Part shown: positions 1 to 8,303 of the stretch, one piece after another
Layout: the number at the start of each line of letters is the position of its first letter
How positions within the stretch are numbered: the first letter of the stretch is position 1
NCBI GenBank assembly: GCA_934120735.1
Contig: CAKOVA010000061.1
Coordinates: 1-11,351, forward strand
Source of the DNA: an uncultured Prevotella sp.
GTDB lineage: Bacteria > Bacteroidota > Bacteroidia > Bacteroidales > Bacteroidaceae
Length of the DNA stretch: 11,351 nt
Reading direction: 5' to 3'
Position numbers and translations under genes: made by a program
Notes under the pieces: generated by a model
The model's input: the letters and a program-made list of their open reading frames with translations, nothing else
What the model was told of the DNA's origin: nothing
The model's database searches: none

Positions 1-75
1 ATTCGAACCCCCGAACCGCTTTAGACGGTTACACGCTTTCCAGGCGTGCCTCTTCAGCCACTCGAGCACCTTTCC
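1..75 (-). tRNA. tRNA-Ser(GGA), 3' end cut off by window edge
   Basis: Read on the minus strand, the gene starts at 75 with the acceptor strand GGAAAGG. A D-arm region (CTCGAGTGGCTGAAGAGG) follows. The anticodon stem CACGC/GCGTG encloses the loop CTGGAAA, giving anticodon GGA at 39-41. A long variable arm with an ACCG/CGGT stem marks a class II tRNA, as expected for serine. The T-arm begins GGGGGTTCGAAT, where the window ends, so the 3' half of the T-stem, the 3' acceptor strand and any CCA are missing. GGA decodes UCC and UCU serine codons. Identity rests on the anticodon together with the class II shape and is secure; only the 3' end is unseen. Confidence 0.95.
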
Positions 76-90
76 TTATTGTAAGCGGTG

Positions 91-98
91 CAAAAGTA
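91..98 (-). promoter_or_regulatory. Putative Bacteroidetes -7 box for tRNA-Ser
   Basis: On the minus strand this reads TACTTTTG, an exact match to the Bacteroidetes primary sigma factor -7 consensus TAnnTTTG. It lies about 15 bases upstream of the tRNA, so transcription would start only a few bases before the mature 5' end. No clear TTTG -33 element sits at the usual spacing of about 20 bases; the nearest TTTC is about 24 bases away. The call is by motif and position only. Confidence 0.5.
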
Positions 99-183
99 AG
101 ACTTTTATCTTGAATTCGGATGGAAATCAGCAAAAAGTTTTGCTTTTTCACACTGCCCATCCTTTAAAATGGCTTTAGGCTGG

Positions 184-365
184 TTCTATAAATTACCACC
201 GCACATAGTCATTAAATGTTTATGAAACACGTTTTGTTATCTTTTGGCTTCTTTTTGGTTCAAAATGTAAGTTCGTTCAGTCGTGTAGCTCGCTACACTC
301 CTTCATTCACAAACAAATTGACCACCAAAAACAGCCTCGCAATCTGACAAAGCTAATTTATAGAA
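184..365. repeat. Imperfect palindrome flanked by 12-bp inverted repeats
   Basis: TTCTATAAATTA at 184-195 and TAATTTATAGAA at 354-365 are exact reverse complements. Between them, 246-336 is a near-symmetric imperfect palindrome centred at 290/291. Its core is GTGTAGC-TC-GCTACAC (283-298). Its outer arms pair GGCTTCTTTTTGG (246-258) with CCAAAAACAGCC (325-336). No open reading frame of note and no obvious target-site duplication is present. It fits a small non-autonomous repeat (MITE- or REP-like) or a structured intergenic element. A terminator is less likely, because neither strand has a T-run right after the stem. The remaining gene-free sequence at 99-183 and 366-431 shows nothing I can name. 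Confidence 0.4.
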
Positions 366-431
366 ACGCCCTTAATTGTTTGGCAGGCAACTAAATGCAC
401 AGCGGCTCTTTTCAAATAATGAGGTGGAAAC

Positions 432-3400
432 TTATTTTGACGGTTTTGCCTTCTTCGCTCTTCTACGTCCAAACAAGTCTTTAAGATTGGTGAAGTCTTT
501 CTTCAAAATCAAGCCTACTCCTTGCGTGGTAAGGCTGTTGCGCGTAAAGTATCTGTCATTGGTCTGATTGTACACCTTGATGGCCAGATTGCCACTCGGC
601 AAGAGCAGATATCGGATGTCGAAATCACCGATGAAGGTGGTCGTGGCATTGGGGTTGTCCCTGTAACCAAACTGCCCGTTGATGAGCAGGCGGTTGTTCA
701 GCAGTCGTCCACTGAGCAGTCCTTCATACTCGGCGTTATTGAATCCTTCGGTGCCCGTGGAGATATTGGCACCAAAATTCCAGTTGGCGTTATCGATGAC
801 GGTATTCAGCACGTTGTTAATTTGCTGACTCAATGTTCCACTAAGGATGCTCTGCATGGCGAGGCTCGCCTGACTTTGTTGCGCCGTACCATCACTACCG
901 ACGTTGTTGTTGGTGCCTTGCGAATAAAACCGGCCTACCGCCAGCAGGTAAAGCACTTGCTGGTTCATCTCCTCTTCGCTGTTGATGAGGCTGTATACCA
1001 TCTGCTTGGCATCGTTACTCAAGGTAGGCATGTCGAGGTTGAAATCCACTCGCGGCGCCTGCGGCGTGCCTGTGATGTTCATCAGACAATTGATGCGAAC
1101 GTTGTTGTTGGTGAACGAACGCCCGATGTTCAAGTCGGCCAAGCTCACGCCATTGACGGTGTGTGTGGCGTTAAGGTTGAGTGCCGCATGATAAGGGTCG
1201 CCTCCAAAGGTGATGGTGCTGCCCTGCTGAAATTGAAAGTCCTTCTTGATGACGTTTTGAATGGTCAGCCCATAGATACCATGATCGACCACATAGTTAC
1301 CGAACATTTCGAAAGCACCCTTATCGTAATAGTTGGCGCGGAGCACGCCGTTGCCATTCAAAGCGATGTAGTCGCCCGTCTTGTTATCCATGAGTAGTTT
1401 GAGCGTGAGGTTGGGCGTGCAGTTGATGAGCAGGTTTAGATGTAAGTCGCCAGATACTTCGGGCAACTTTTGTGCGGCCAAATCGGTGGTATGTTGGCGT
1501 GGTGCGATGCTGTCAGCTTGGAGAGAATCGTTTCTTGTGGACCATCTGATGAAATTCTGGGTGCTGACCGCATCCAGTCCGGCCACGTTGTACACGATTT
1601 GTGAGCCTTTTTGTGGGATGGCGTTGACATCGATATTCAGGTCGTCACCATTACCAGTGATGGCGCAGTTGCCGTTGATGTAGGCCGTTCCATAGAAGGT
1701 ATTTCCACCAAAAGTGTGCGTGTCGTAAGCCAAGAGGTTCTCTGCAGCGATGTGCAGGTCGTATCGCAAGTCGCGCAGGTTGTCGTGACGCAGCCTGCCA
1801 TTTACGATGCCAATGTTCTCATTGCGGTCGTAGATGGTGTCGTTTTTGAAAATAATCTCATCGGGTGTCAGGGTAATCATGCCCCGCCTGAGCGTATAAT
1901 GGGTGTTGAGGGGCGTGATGCCCAGAGAGCCGTCGGCGACAACCTGTCCGGTAAGGTTGAGATATGACAAGTCGCCATAAAGCCGCAACTGTCCTGTTCC
2001 GCTTGCATTGACATCTTGCATGAACGAGCCACAGAAGCCTTCGAGGAATTGCAAGCGTGTCTGCCGGGCTTGGATGGCCAAGTCGATGTAATGCTTGCTT
2101 GGCGAAACAAAGCCGTTGATTAAGGTTTGCCGGCCTTGGTCGTTGGCTTGGGCTTGGATGTCGATTTGCTTCAAGGGAGCGTTCCAGCTGACGTTGGCAT
2201 CCAGGACACCCATTTGTCCGGTCTCGAATTCAAATGAACTGACCTGTACGTTCGCATGTCCCTGGGGATTTCCAAAGACTCCCGATGCGAATGCGCGTCC
2301 AGACAACCGCCCTCCGAATGTGACGGCATCGAATTGGAGCAGGTTCAGCACATAGTTTACGTCAATGCCCTTGAGGTCGAACACGAGGGTATCCATAGGA
2401 TTTTTAGTAGCCAGACCAGTTACGATGACGTGTTGGTCATCGTGATGGATGGAGAAATGATCGACCGTAAGATGGTTTTTGCTGTACATGATGTCCGACG
2501 GTTCGATATTCCAGTTGCTGTCTTCAATCAATATCTCCGACGGATGGATGGTGACGTGGGCTGCCGGCTCACCATTCTTTTTCTTGAAGAACTGTGTCGT
2601 GGTGTTCAGGGTTCCTTGGAGCGGATGGGAGGCATGATTGTCAAACCACAGGGTGGTGAGCAAGTGGTCGTTGGCTGCAGATGACTGCACCCGCCAGGTC
2701 CATCGCTTGTTCTCAGCATCCAGCTTGTTGGCCTCTGCGCTGAAATGCAGCGTATCGGTTGGCGTAGACAAGTGTAGATGATTGTCCTGATATCGACTTC
2801 CGTCGTAAGTGAAGTCGGGCGCGTTGACATTGATGTTCAGTTGGTTGTTGACGCTGTTGATGGTGCCACTGAGTTGCAAGGGTTGTTGCAGGGAGAGCGG
2901 GATATCAAAAAGATAGTTTGCCCAATCGGTATTGGTGATGTCGGCATACAGGCGAACGTTTGTCCGTGGGGTGACGCGCCTTGTTATGGGCGTGAGCAGT
3001 TGGATGCCTGGAAGTTTGTCGATGATGACATTTTCGATGTTCTGTAGAATGGAATTGTAATCGAATGTGCCAACTACCAGTGCGTTGCCGAAATCGCCAT
3101 CAAGAGAAATGAAATGCTCTTGGTGCTGGTCGTACCCTGTTTTCAATTCAAGTCTTGACAATGAATAGGTTTGATTGGGATCGCGCATCATGACATCTGA
3201 AAGGACTATGCGGCCCGTGACATCTTTCAACGAGTGACCTGACAGCTGAGAGCTTGCCTGAAGGCTGACTATTCGGTTGGGCCATTTTTGTGTGAGACGC
3301 AAGGCCGAGAGGTTTACGTCTTTTGCCGTGAAATCGAACAGAGCGGCATAACGTGCTTGGTTTCGTTCAACCTTTCCCTGGATGTTCAGTACGCCATTGA

Positions 3401-4787
3401 CATCATTGAGTGCCGCCGTTCCCTCAAAGTGATCCAAGCGAGAATTTGTGTCCAATGTGCCGCGTCCGTTGATTGAAAGGTTTTTGTATGGGTAACCTTT
3501 GTATTCTATTTTGGGGACATCGCCTTTGATGTTGAACACGGCTTGGCTGCCTTGTTTGCGAAATTCGTTAAGCTGAATTTTAGCGGTTAGCAACCCCCAG
3601 TCTTGGTCGGACAACAAGGGAGCCAACTTAAAATCGTTGGTTTCTATCATGCCCTTGTAGCTGCCTTGAGCGACCATGGCATCAAACTTGATGTCGCCCA
3701 AATTGGATGAGAAGATTCCTTTGGAATAGATGTCTTTCCCCTCTCCATGGAAGTTGCCTGACAGGCGGATGTGGTCAAATTTCGCCAATGGCGTGTTCTG
3801 ATATTCTTTGGGCAGATACTTTTTGACGGCTGCTTGTTGAAGGTTGAGCGCCTCCACGTCGAGATTCCATTTTGGAGACTGGGCCCATCTCTGAATTGTT
3901 GTCTTGGCAGTAAGTTCCAGTTCATTCTTGGAAAGCAAATGGATGCGATGTATAGCTAAAGACGATGCCGTTCCGGAAAGCGATGCCTGGATGTTGACAG
4001 GCGTATGGTATTGACTGAGCTTCGAAGAAATGAAAGCCAAGTCGGATGGGGTGATGTGTGAGTTGTCGATGAGTCCGTGATAGGATAGCGAGGGCATGTA
4101 TGGCACACCATTCCTCATCTGGTAATTGGCGCGGACATGGTTTAAAGCCAGTTTAGAGTTTGGCAGTTCCAATTTGAAATTCTCCAGGACGGCATGTTTC
4201 GTGTTTGCCCGCAATTTGGATGAGAATGATTTTACCTGAAGGCCGGAATGTTCCTTGAAACTCATATTTTTCAGTTTCACATTCAGCGAGTCTTTTGACA
4301 GTGCACTGACAATGACATGCGCACTGATGTCTTTCAAATAGAGGTGCGCGGGCGAGAATTGTCTTGTCTGCGGTAAGTCCAGTTGGTCGTATTTAACAGC
4401 GCCGTGCCTCAATACGATTGAGGCGATGCGGATGGGCTTGGCCTGTGTTGTGGTGTCTTTCGATGCTAAGGAGTCGATGACGAATTGAAAGTTGGGTTTG
4501 GCGTTTTTACTACTTTTGTAAAGATTAGCCTGCATGCCAAAGAGCTGAGCCGAGGAAATAGAAATCTCTCCGCGGGTTAGCGGAATGAAATCCAGTTTCA
4601 CAGAAAACCTGGATGCTTGTAGCATGGGCTTGCCTTGTTGGTCAGAGACATAAAGACCGTCGATGATGATGCGATTGAGAAAGCCTATGTCAATGCGCTC
4701 GACCTTCACCTCGGTGCCAAGTCGCTTGGATAATAAAGATGCAACTTGCTGACCGCAGGCGTCTTGTATGGACGGTATACGCAACAA
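432..4787 (-). CDS. tamB: TamB-family translocation/assembly protein (DUF490)
   Basis: A 1451-residue TamB-like protein. TamB proteins are anchored in the inner membrane and span the periplasm as a long lipid-lined beta groove, and they help supply the outer membrane. The sequence shows an AsmA/TamB-type N-terminus (a stretch about matching an older, membrane-proximal face, followed by 'IDGLYVSD'), then about 1000 residues of beta-rich repeats with no catalytic motif. The C-terminal TamB domain includes 'DFNLDMPTLSNDAKQ' followed closely by 'QQVLYLLAVGRFY', a pattern typical of the family. The protein ends in a basic tail, RRRAKKAKPSK. The start given here is a TTG at 4787, the first conventional start codon in the open frame. 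It is probably not the true start: the frame stays open for 30 more codons upstream and encodes KKFKN plus a hydrophobic helix, the expected membrane anchor. A CTG at 4859 would give 1475 residues. The gene diverges from nqrA, and no partner Omp85/TamA gene is visible. Family assignment is secure; cargo is unknown. Confidence 0.93.
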   Translation of the reverse strand: MLRIPSIQDACGQQVASLLSKRLGTEVKVERIDIGFLNRIIIDGLYVSDQQGKPMLQASRFSVKLDFIPLTRGEISISSAQLFGMQANLYKSSKNAKPNFQFVIDSLASKDTTTQAKPIRIASIVLRHGAVKYDQLDLPQTRQFSPAHLYLKDISAHVIVSALSKDSLNVKLKNMSFKEHSGLQVKSFSSKLRANTKHAVLENFKLELPNSKLALNHVRANYQMRNGVPYMPSLSYHGLIDNSHITPSDLAFISSKLSQYHTPVNIQASLSGTASSLAIHRIHLLSKNELELTAKTTIQRWAQSPKWNLDVEALNLQQAAVKKYLPKEYQNTPLAKFDHIRLSGNFHGEGKDIYSKGIFSSNLGDIKFDAMVAQGSYKGMIETNDFKLAPLLSDQDWGLLTAKIQLNEFRKQGSQAVFNIKGDVPKIEYKGYPYKNLSINGRGTLDTNSRLDHFEGTAALNDVNGVLNIQGKVERNQARYAALFDFTAKDVNLSALRLTQKWPNRIVSLQASSQLSGHSLKDVTGRIVLSDVMMRDPNQTYSLSRLELKTGYDQHQEHFISLDGDFGNALVVGTFDYNSILQNIENVIIDKLPGIQLLTPITRRVTPRTNVRLYADITNTDWANYLFDIPLSLQQPLQLSGTINSVNNQLNINVNAPDFTYDGSRYQDNHLHLSTPTDTLHFSAEANKLDAENKRWTWRVQSSAANDHLLTTLWFDNHASHPLQGTLNTTTQFFKKKNGEPAAHVTIHPSEILIEDSNWNIEPSDIMYSKNHLTVDHFSIHHDDQHVIVTGLATKNPMDTLVFDLKGIDVNYVLNLLQFDAVTFGGRLSGRAFASGVFGNPQGHANVQVSSFEFETGQMGVLDANVSWNAPLKQIDIQAQANDQGRQTLINGFVSPSKHYIDLAIQARQTRLQFLEGFCGSFMQDVNASGTGQLRLYGDLSYLNLTGQVVADGSLGITPLNTHYTLRRGMITLTPDEIIFKNDTIYDRNENIGIVNGRLRHDNLRDLRYDLHIAAENLLAYDTHTFGGNTFYGTAYINGNCAITGNGDDLNIDVNAIPQKGSQIVYNVAGLDAVSTQNFIRWSTRNDSLQADSIAPRQHTTDLAAQKLPEVSGDLHLNLLINCTPNLTLKLLMDNKTGDYIALNGNGVLRANYYDKGAFEMFGNYVVDHGIYGLTIQNVIKKDFQFQQGSTITFGGDPYHAALNLNATHTVNGVSLADLNIGRSFTNNNVRINCLMNITGTPQAPRVDFNLDMPTLSNDAKQMVYSLINSEEEMNQQVLYLLAVGRFYSQGTNNNVGSDGTAQQSQASLAMQSILSGTLSQQINNVLNTVIDNANWNFGANISTGTEGFNNAEYEGLLSGRLLNNRLLINGQFGYRDNPNATTTFIGDFDIRYLLLPSGNLAIKVYNQTNDRYFTRNSLTTQGVGLILKKDFTNLKDLFGRRRAKKAKPSK

Positions 4788-4882
4788 AATGATGATTGTA
4801 AGATAAAATCCTACAATGCTCCAAATGATGATGTTGAGTATATTTTTAAACTTCTTCAGACAGCGTTCAGCTTTGTTTTATG

Positions 4883-4890
4883 CAAAAGTA
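4883..4890 (-). promoter_or_regulatory. Putative -7 box of the tamB promoter
   Basis: The minus strand reads TACTTTTG, an exact TAnnTTTG match and identical to the box before tRNA-Ser. A TTTC, one mismatch from the -33 TTTG, lies at 4911-4914 with a 20-base spacer. Transcription would begin near 4876, only about 20 bases before the CTG at 4859. This supports an upstream tamB start, because a start at 4787 would leave a leader of about 90 bases that encodes a membrane helix in frame. Confidence 0.5.
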
Positions 4891-4954
4891 CATCATTTTT
4901 TGACACGGCTGAAATAAATGATTGCTTTTTCTTTTATAAATCAGTAAAAGTTAC

Positions 4955-4962
4955 TAAATTTG
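4955..4962 (+). promoter_or_regulatory. Putative -7 box of the nqr operon promoter
   Basis: TAAATTTG matches TAnnTTTG exactly. A T-rich stretch with TTTT at 4932-4935 lies 19 bases upstream in the -33 position, one mismatch from TTTG. Transcription would start near 4969, leaving a leader of roughly 65 bases before the nqrA ATG at 5033. The box is back to back with the tamB box 65 bases away. No operator or riboswitch is recognisable in the leader. Confidence 0.5.
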
Positions 4963-5032
4963 CCAAACATTTGGATATGAACAATATCTTATGCCCTCAT
5001 TGGTTGGAAAAAAGTTTAATTTTATATATTCT

Positions 5033-6394
5033 ATGGTAAATGTAATTAAGTTACGTAAGGGCTTGGACATTAATCTGAAGGGTAGAGCGAACGAACAAAA
5101 AACATCTTTAAAACAGAGTCATCAATACGCTCTTGTACCTGACGATTTTGTCGGCGTAGTCCCTAAGCTATGTGTGCATGAAGGGGACGACGTGAAGGTT
5201 GGAGAGGCTCTTTTCGTTAACAAGAAGTTTCCAGAAGTCAAGTTCGCCTCACCGGTCAGTGGAAAAGTGAAGTCAATTGTCCGCGGCGATAGACGTAAAG
5301 TGATGGCTGTTATTGTGGAGGCGTCACAACAACAGGAGTTTGTTGATTTTGGCAAGAAAGACGTGAGGAGTCTTTCTGGTGACGAAGTCATAGAGGCGCT
5401 GTTGCAAGCAGGTCTTTTTGGATATGTCAATCAGCTGCCTTATGCCGTTTCGACCCAACCACAGAGCAAACCGAAGGGTATTTTTGTATCTGCTTTCAGA
5501 AACATGCCTTTGGCCGGCAAGTTTGAGTTTGAGCTGAAAGGGAACGAAGAAACTTTCCAGGCAGGTTTGACTGCGTTGTCGAAGATTGCAAAGACATATT
5601 TGAACATCCATGTCAATCAAACCGACAAAGCCTTGACACAGGCTTCTGATGTTGAGATTACGGCTTTTGACGGTCCCTGTCCCTCCAGCAATGTAGGCGT
5701 GCAAATCAATCACCTTTCTCCCGTGAACAAGGGTGAGGTGGTATGGACGGTCGAGCCAACGGCTGTCATCTTCATGGGTCGTTTGTTCCTTACTGGTAAG
5801 GTAGACCTCTTGCGGACGGTGGCCCTCGCAGGCAGCAAAGTGAAAAATCCTCAGTATGTGGATGCTTTGGTTGGCACACCGATATCTGACTTGTTAGCAG
5901 GCCAGATAGGTGGTGAGTGCGAAGACGAACATGTGCGCATCATCAACGGTAATCCGTTGACAGGACGCAAGTGTGAGTTGACCGACTTTCTCGGTGCGCA
6001 CACTTCGGAAGTTTGCGTGATACCGGAAGGTGACCAGGCAGATGAATTGCTGGGATGGATTTTGCCGCGCACCAATCAGTTCTCTGTTTCACACAGCTAT
6101 TTCTCGTGGCTTTCAGGAAAGGAAAAGCAATACGACCTGGATGCGCGCGTCAAAGGTGGAGAGCGTCACATGATTATGAGTGGCGAGTACGATCGGGTGC
6201 TGCCCATGGATATTTATGGCGAATACCTCATCAAGTCGTTGATTGCAGGTGACATCGACAAACAAGAACAGCTGGGGATATATGAAGTGTCTCCGGAAGA
6301 TTTCGCCGTTGCCGAGTTTGTGGATTCTTCTAAGTTGGAACTTCAGAAGATTGTACGCAATGGTCTGGACATATTAAGAAAAGAAAACGCATAA
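5033..6394 (+). CDS. nqrA: Na+-translocating NADH:quinone reductase subunit A
   Basis: NqrA, the cytoplasmic-side subunit of Na+-NQR, which carries no covalent flavin and sits on NqrB near the quinone site. The 453 residues match the usual family length of about 450. The N-terminus VIKLRKGLDINLKG is characteristic. Residues about 45-95 (VHEGDDVKVGEALF, then SPVSGKVKSIVRG) look like a barrel-sandwich (biotinyl/lipoyl-like) fold. The ATG at 5033 is chosen because it places the conserved VIKLRKGL motif at the N-terminus. An in-frame ATG at 4991 would add 14 residues (MPSLVGKKFNFIYS) with no family resemblance. This is the first gene of the operon, and the stop is 4 bases before nqrB. A separate role such as the A subunit of an Rnf complex is excluded, because Rnf has no NqrA homologue. 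Confidence 0.97.
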   Translation: MVNVIKLRKGLDINLKGRANEQKTSLKQSHQYALVPDDFVGVVPKLCVHEGDDVKVGEALFVNKKFPEVKFASPVSGKVKSIVRGDRRKVMAVIVEASQQQEFVDFGKKDVRSLSGDEVIEALLQAGLFGYVNQLPYAVSTQPQSKPKGIFVSAFRNMPLAGKFEFELKGNEETFQAGLTALSKIAKTYLNIHVNQTDKALTQASDVEITAFDGPCPSSNVGVQINHLSPVNKGEVVWTVEPTAVIFMGRLFLTGKVDLLRTVALAGSKVKNPQYVDALVGTPISDLLAGQIGGECEDEHVRIINGNPLTGRKCELTDFLGAHTSEVCVIPEGDQADELLGWILPRTNQFSVSHSYFSWLSGKEKQYDLDARVKGGERHMIMSGEYDRVLPMDIYGEYLIKSLIAGDIDKQEQLGIYEVSPEDFAVAEFVDSSKLELQKIVRNGLDILRKENA

Positions 6395-6398
6395 GGAC

Positions 6399-7562
6399 AT
6401 GAGTTTAAAAAAATATTTAAATAAAATCAAGCCACACTTCGAAGAGGGCGGTAAGCTACATGCTTTTTGGAGTGTCTATGATGGTTTTGAGAGTTTCCTT
6501 TATGTTCCCAACACGACAGCCAAGACAGGAGTTCACATCCATGATGCCATCGACTCGAAGAGAATCATGAGTCTGGTGGTCATCGCTCTGCTACCGGCCT
6601 TGTTGTTCGGAATGTACAACATTGGATATCAGAATTTCGCGGCTGCCGGTGAGTTGGCCAACGCCTCTTTTTGGGAGATGTTCTTTTATGGCTTCTTGGC
6701 CGTGTTACCTAAAATCCTTGTTTCTTACATCGTAGGTCTGGGTATCGAATTCGCCTGGGCGCAGTGGAAGAAGGAAGAAATTCAGGAAGGTTATTTGGTA
6801 ACGGGTATTTTGATGCCGCTTATCATCCCCATCACCTGTCCGTTGTGGATGCTGGCATTGTCAGTAGCTATCGCTGTGATTTTCTGCAAAGAGATATTTG
6901 GTGGAACGGGCATGAACATTTTCAATGTGGCATTGTCTGCCCGCGCGTTCCTTTTCTTCTCTTATCCAGGACAGATGACGGGTGATTCGATATGGGTAGC
7001 CAACCATCAGATATTTGGTTTGGGCAACACCTTGCCAGACGCCACCACCATGGCCACACCGCTTGGTGAACTGGCTCTCCATGTAGACATACCCTACTCT
7101 ACCTGTGACATGTTGATTGGTTTGATACCTGGTTCCGTTGGAGAAACCAGTGTCATCGCCATCGCCATAGGTGCCTTGCTGCTGTTGGTTACAGGCATCG
7201 CTTCGTGGAAAACCATGTTGAGCGTGTTTGTTAGTGGTGGTCTCATGGCCGCAGTCTTCAGTGCACTCGGCATGACATCTATAGCATGGTACGAGCATCT
7301 TATATTAGGTGGATTCTGTTTCGGTGCCGTATTCATGGCTACCGACCCAGTAACTTCCGCACGTACAGAAAAGGGTAAATATATCTATGGCGCCCTCATC
7401 GGTGTGATGACGATTATCATCCGCGTAATGAATCCCGGTTATCCTGAAGGTATGATGTTGTCGATATTGTTTGCGAATATGTTCGCCCCATTGATTGACT
7501 ATTGCGTCGTTCAGGGCAACATCAACAAGAGAATGAAACGTTTAACTGCTCATAATAAATAA
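6399..7562 (+). CDS. nqrB: Na+-translocating NADH:quinone reductase subunit B
   Basis: NqrB is the main membrane subunit. In the family it carries a covalent FMN on threonine, binds riboflavin and forms part of the quinone site and Na+ path. The 387 residues begin with a cytoplasmic segment (about 1-55) containing GGKLHAFWSVYDGFESFLYV, followed by about ten hydrophobic segments. The FMN site should be Thr220 in TMATPLGEL; the family motif is often written S-G-A-T, so the two residues before Ala differ here while the A-T-P-L part is kept. Other family-typical stretches are GGTGMNIFNVALSARAFLFF (168-187) and MATDPVTSARTEKGK (313-327). The gene starts 4 bases after nqrA and ends 4 bases before nqrC, consistent with tight translational coupling. 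Confidence 0.97.
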   Translation: MSLKKYLNKIKPHFEEGGKLHAFWSVYDGFESFLYVPNTTAKTGVHIHDAIDSKRIMSLVVIALLPALLFGMYNIGYQNFAAAGELANASFWEMFFYGFLAVLPKILVSYIVGLGIEFAWAQWKKEEIQEGYLVTGILMPLIIPITCPLWMLALSVAIAVIFCKEIFGGTGMNIFNVALSARAFLFFSYPGQMTGDSIWVANHQIFGLGNTLPDATTMATPLGELALHVDIPYSTCDMLIGLIPGSVGETSVIAIAIGALLLLVTGIASWKTMLSVFVSGGLMAAVFSALGMTSIAWYEHLILGGFCFGAVFMATDPVTSARTEKGKYIYGALIGVMTIIIRVMNPGYPEGMMLSILFANMFAPLIDYCVVQGNINKRMKRLTAHNK

Positions 7563-7566
7563 GACG

Positions 7567-8289
7567 ATGGCTGAAGGAAATAAAAAAGGATTGAATACCA
7601 ATTCAAACTCCTATACAATCATATATTCAATCATTATCGTTGTTCTTGTTGCATTCCTGTTGGCTTTTGTGTTTCAGGCTTTGAAACCTATGCAAGATGC
7701 CAACGTGGCACTGGACAAGAAGAAGCAGATATTAAATTCGTTGAATATTAGAGATTTGAATAATGAAGACGCTGCTGCAAAGTATCAAGAAGTTGTACTC
7801 GCTGATGAAATCATAGATGAGCGGGGTAATGTTCTTGAAAAAGGAGAACAGGGCGGAGAAAACCACGGTTTTAAACTTAATTCTGCCGACTTTAAGAACG
7901 GAAAGTTAGCACTCTTCGTCTGTAAGGTTAATGGACAGACTAAGTATGTGATACCTGTTTATGGCATGGGACTATGGGGAGCAATCAATGGTTATGTTGC
8001 CATCAATGCAGATAAGTCGACTGTCTTCGGAACTTACTTCGACCATGATAGCGAAACAGCCGGATTGGGAGCTGAAATTAAAGACAACCGTGCATGGCAA
8101 AACCAGTTTCAAGGTAAGAAACTATTTGCGCAAGATCCCCATCAAATCGCACTGGCTGTTAGTAAGAAGGTGGAAGACCCTGCCACGCAAGTTGATGGTA
8201 TAACGGGTGCCACGCTCACTTCCAACGGTGTGACCGAGATGTTGCAGACTTGTTTAGGTGCATATATGAATTTCTTGAAAGCTCATTAA
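7567..8289 (+). CDS. nqrC: Na+-translocating NADH:quinone reductase subunit C
   Basis: NqrC is the single-anchor subunit with a periplasmic FMN-binding domain, which passes electrons between the NqrD/NqrE iron-sulfur centre and NqrB. The 240 residues have one transmembrane helix (about 18-38), then a soluble domain. Family signatures are VYGMGLWGAINGYVAI (131-146), HDSETAGLGAEI (160-171) and the FMN attachment motif GITGATLTSNGV (211-222). FMN is expected on Thr216 by a phosphoester bond made by ApbE. Thr replaces the more usual Ser at the first position of the S-G-A-T motif, a conservative change. The length is a little below that of proteobacterial NqrC (about 255-260). The gene sits 4 bases after nqrB and 14 bases before nqrD. 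Confidence 0.97.
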   Translation: MAEGNKKGLNTNSNSYTIIYSIIIVVLVAFLLAFVFQALKPMQDANVALDKKKQILNSLNIRDLNNEDAAAKYQEVVLADEIIDERGNVLEKGEQGGENHGFKLNSADFKNGKLALFVCKVNGQTKYVIPVYGMGLWGAINGYVAINADKSTVFGTYFDHDSETAGLGAEIKDNRAWQNQFQGKKLFAQDPHQIALAVSKKVEDPATQVDGITGATLTSNGVTEMLQTCLGAYMNFLKAH

Positions 8290-8303
8290 ATTGATTTAGT
8301 ATT

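Noticed and set aside
1..75. tRNA gene as an integration site for a mobile element
   Set aside because: The tRNA 3' end, where attachment sites usually lie, is outside the window. No integrase or direct repeat of the tRNA is visible.
246..336. Intrinsic terminator for tamB
   Set aside because: The palindrome lies about 95 bases past the tamB stop and has no T-run after the stem on the minus strand, so it does not fit a canonical intrinsic terminator.
522..1397. Plus-strand open frame of 291 codons antisense to tamB
   Set aside because: It lies wholly within the tamB coding region. Its protein resembles no family, and it is rich in Val, Ile and Arg with no coherent domain. The tamB frame opposite carries clear family motifs.
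4991..5032. Upstream ATG as the nqrA start
   Set aside because: The extra 14 residues are not found at NqrA N-termini as I know them, whereas the ATG at 5033 directly precedes the conserved VIKLRKGL motif.
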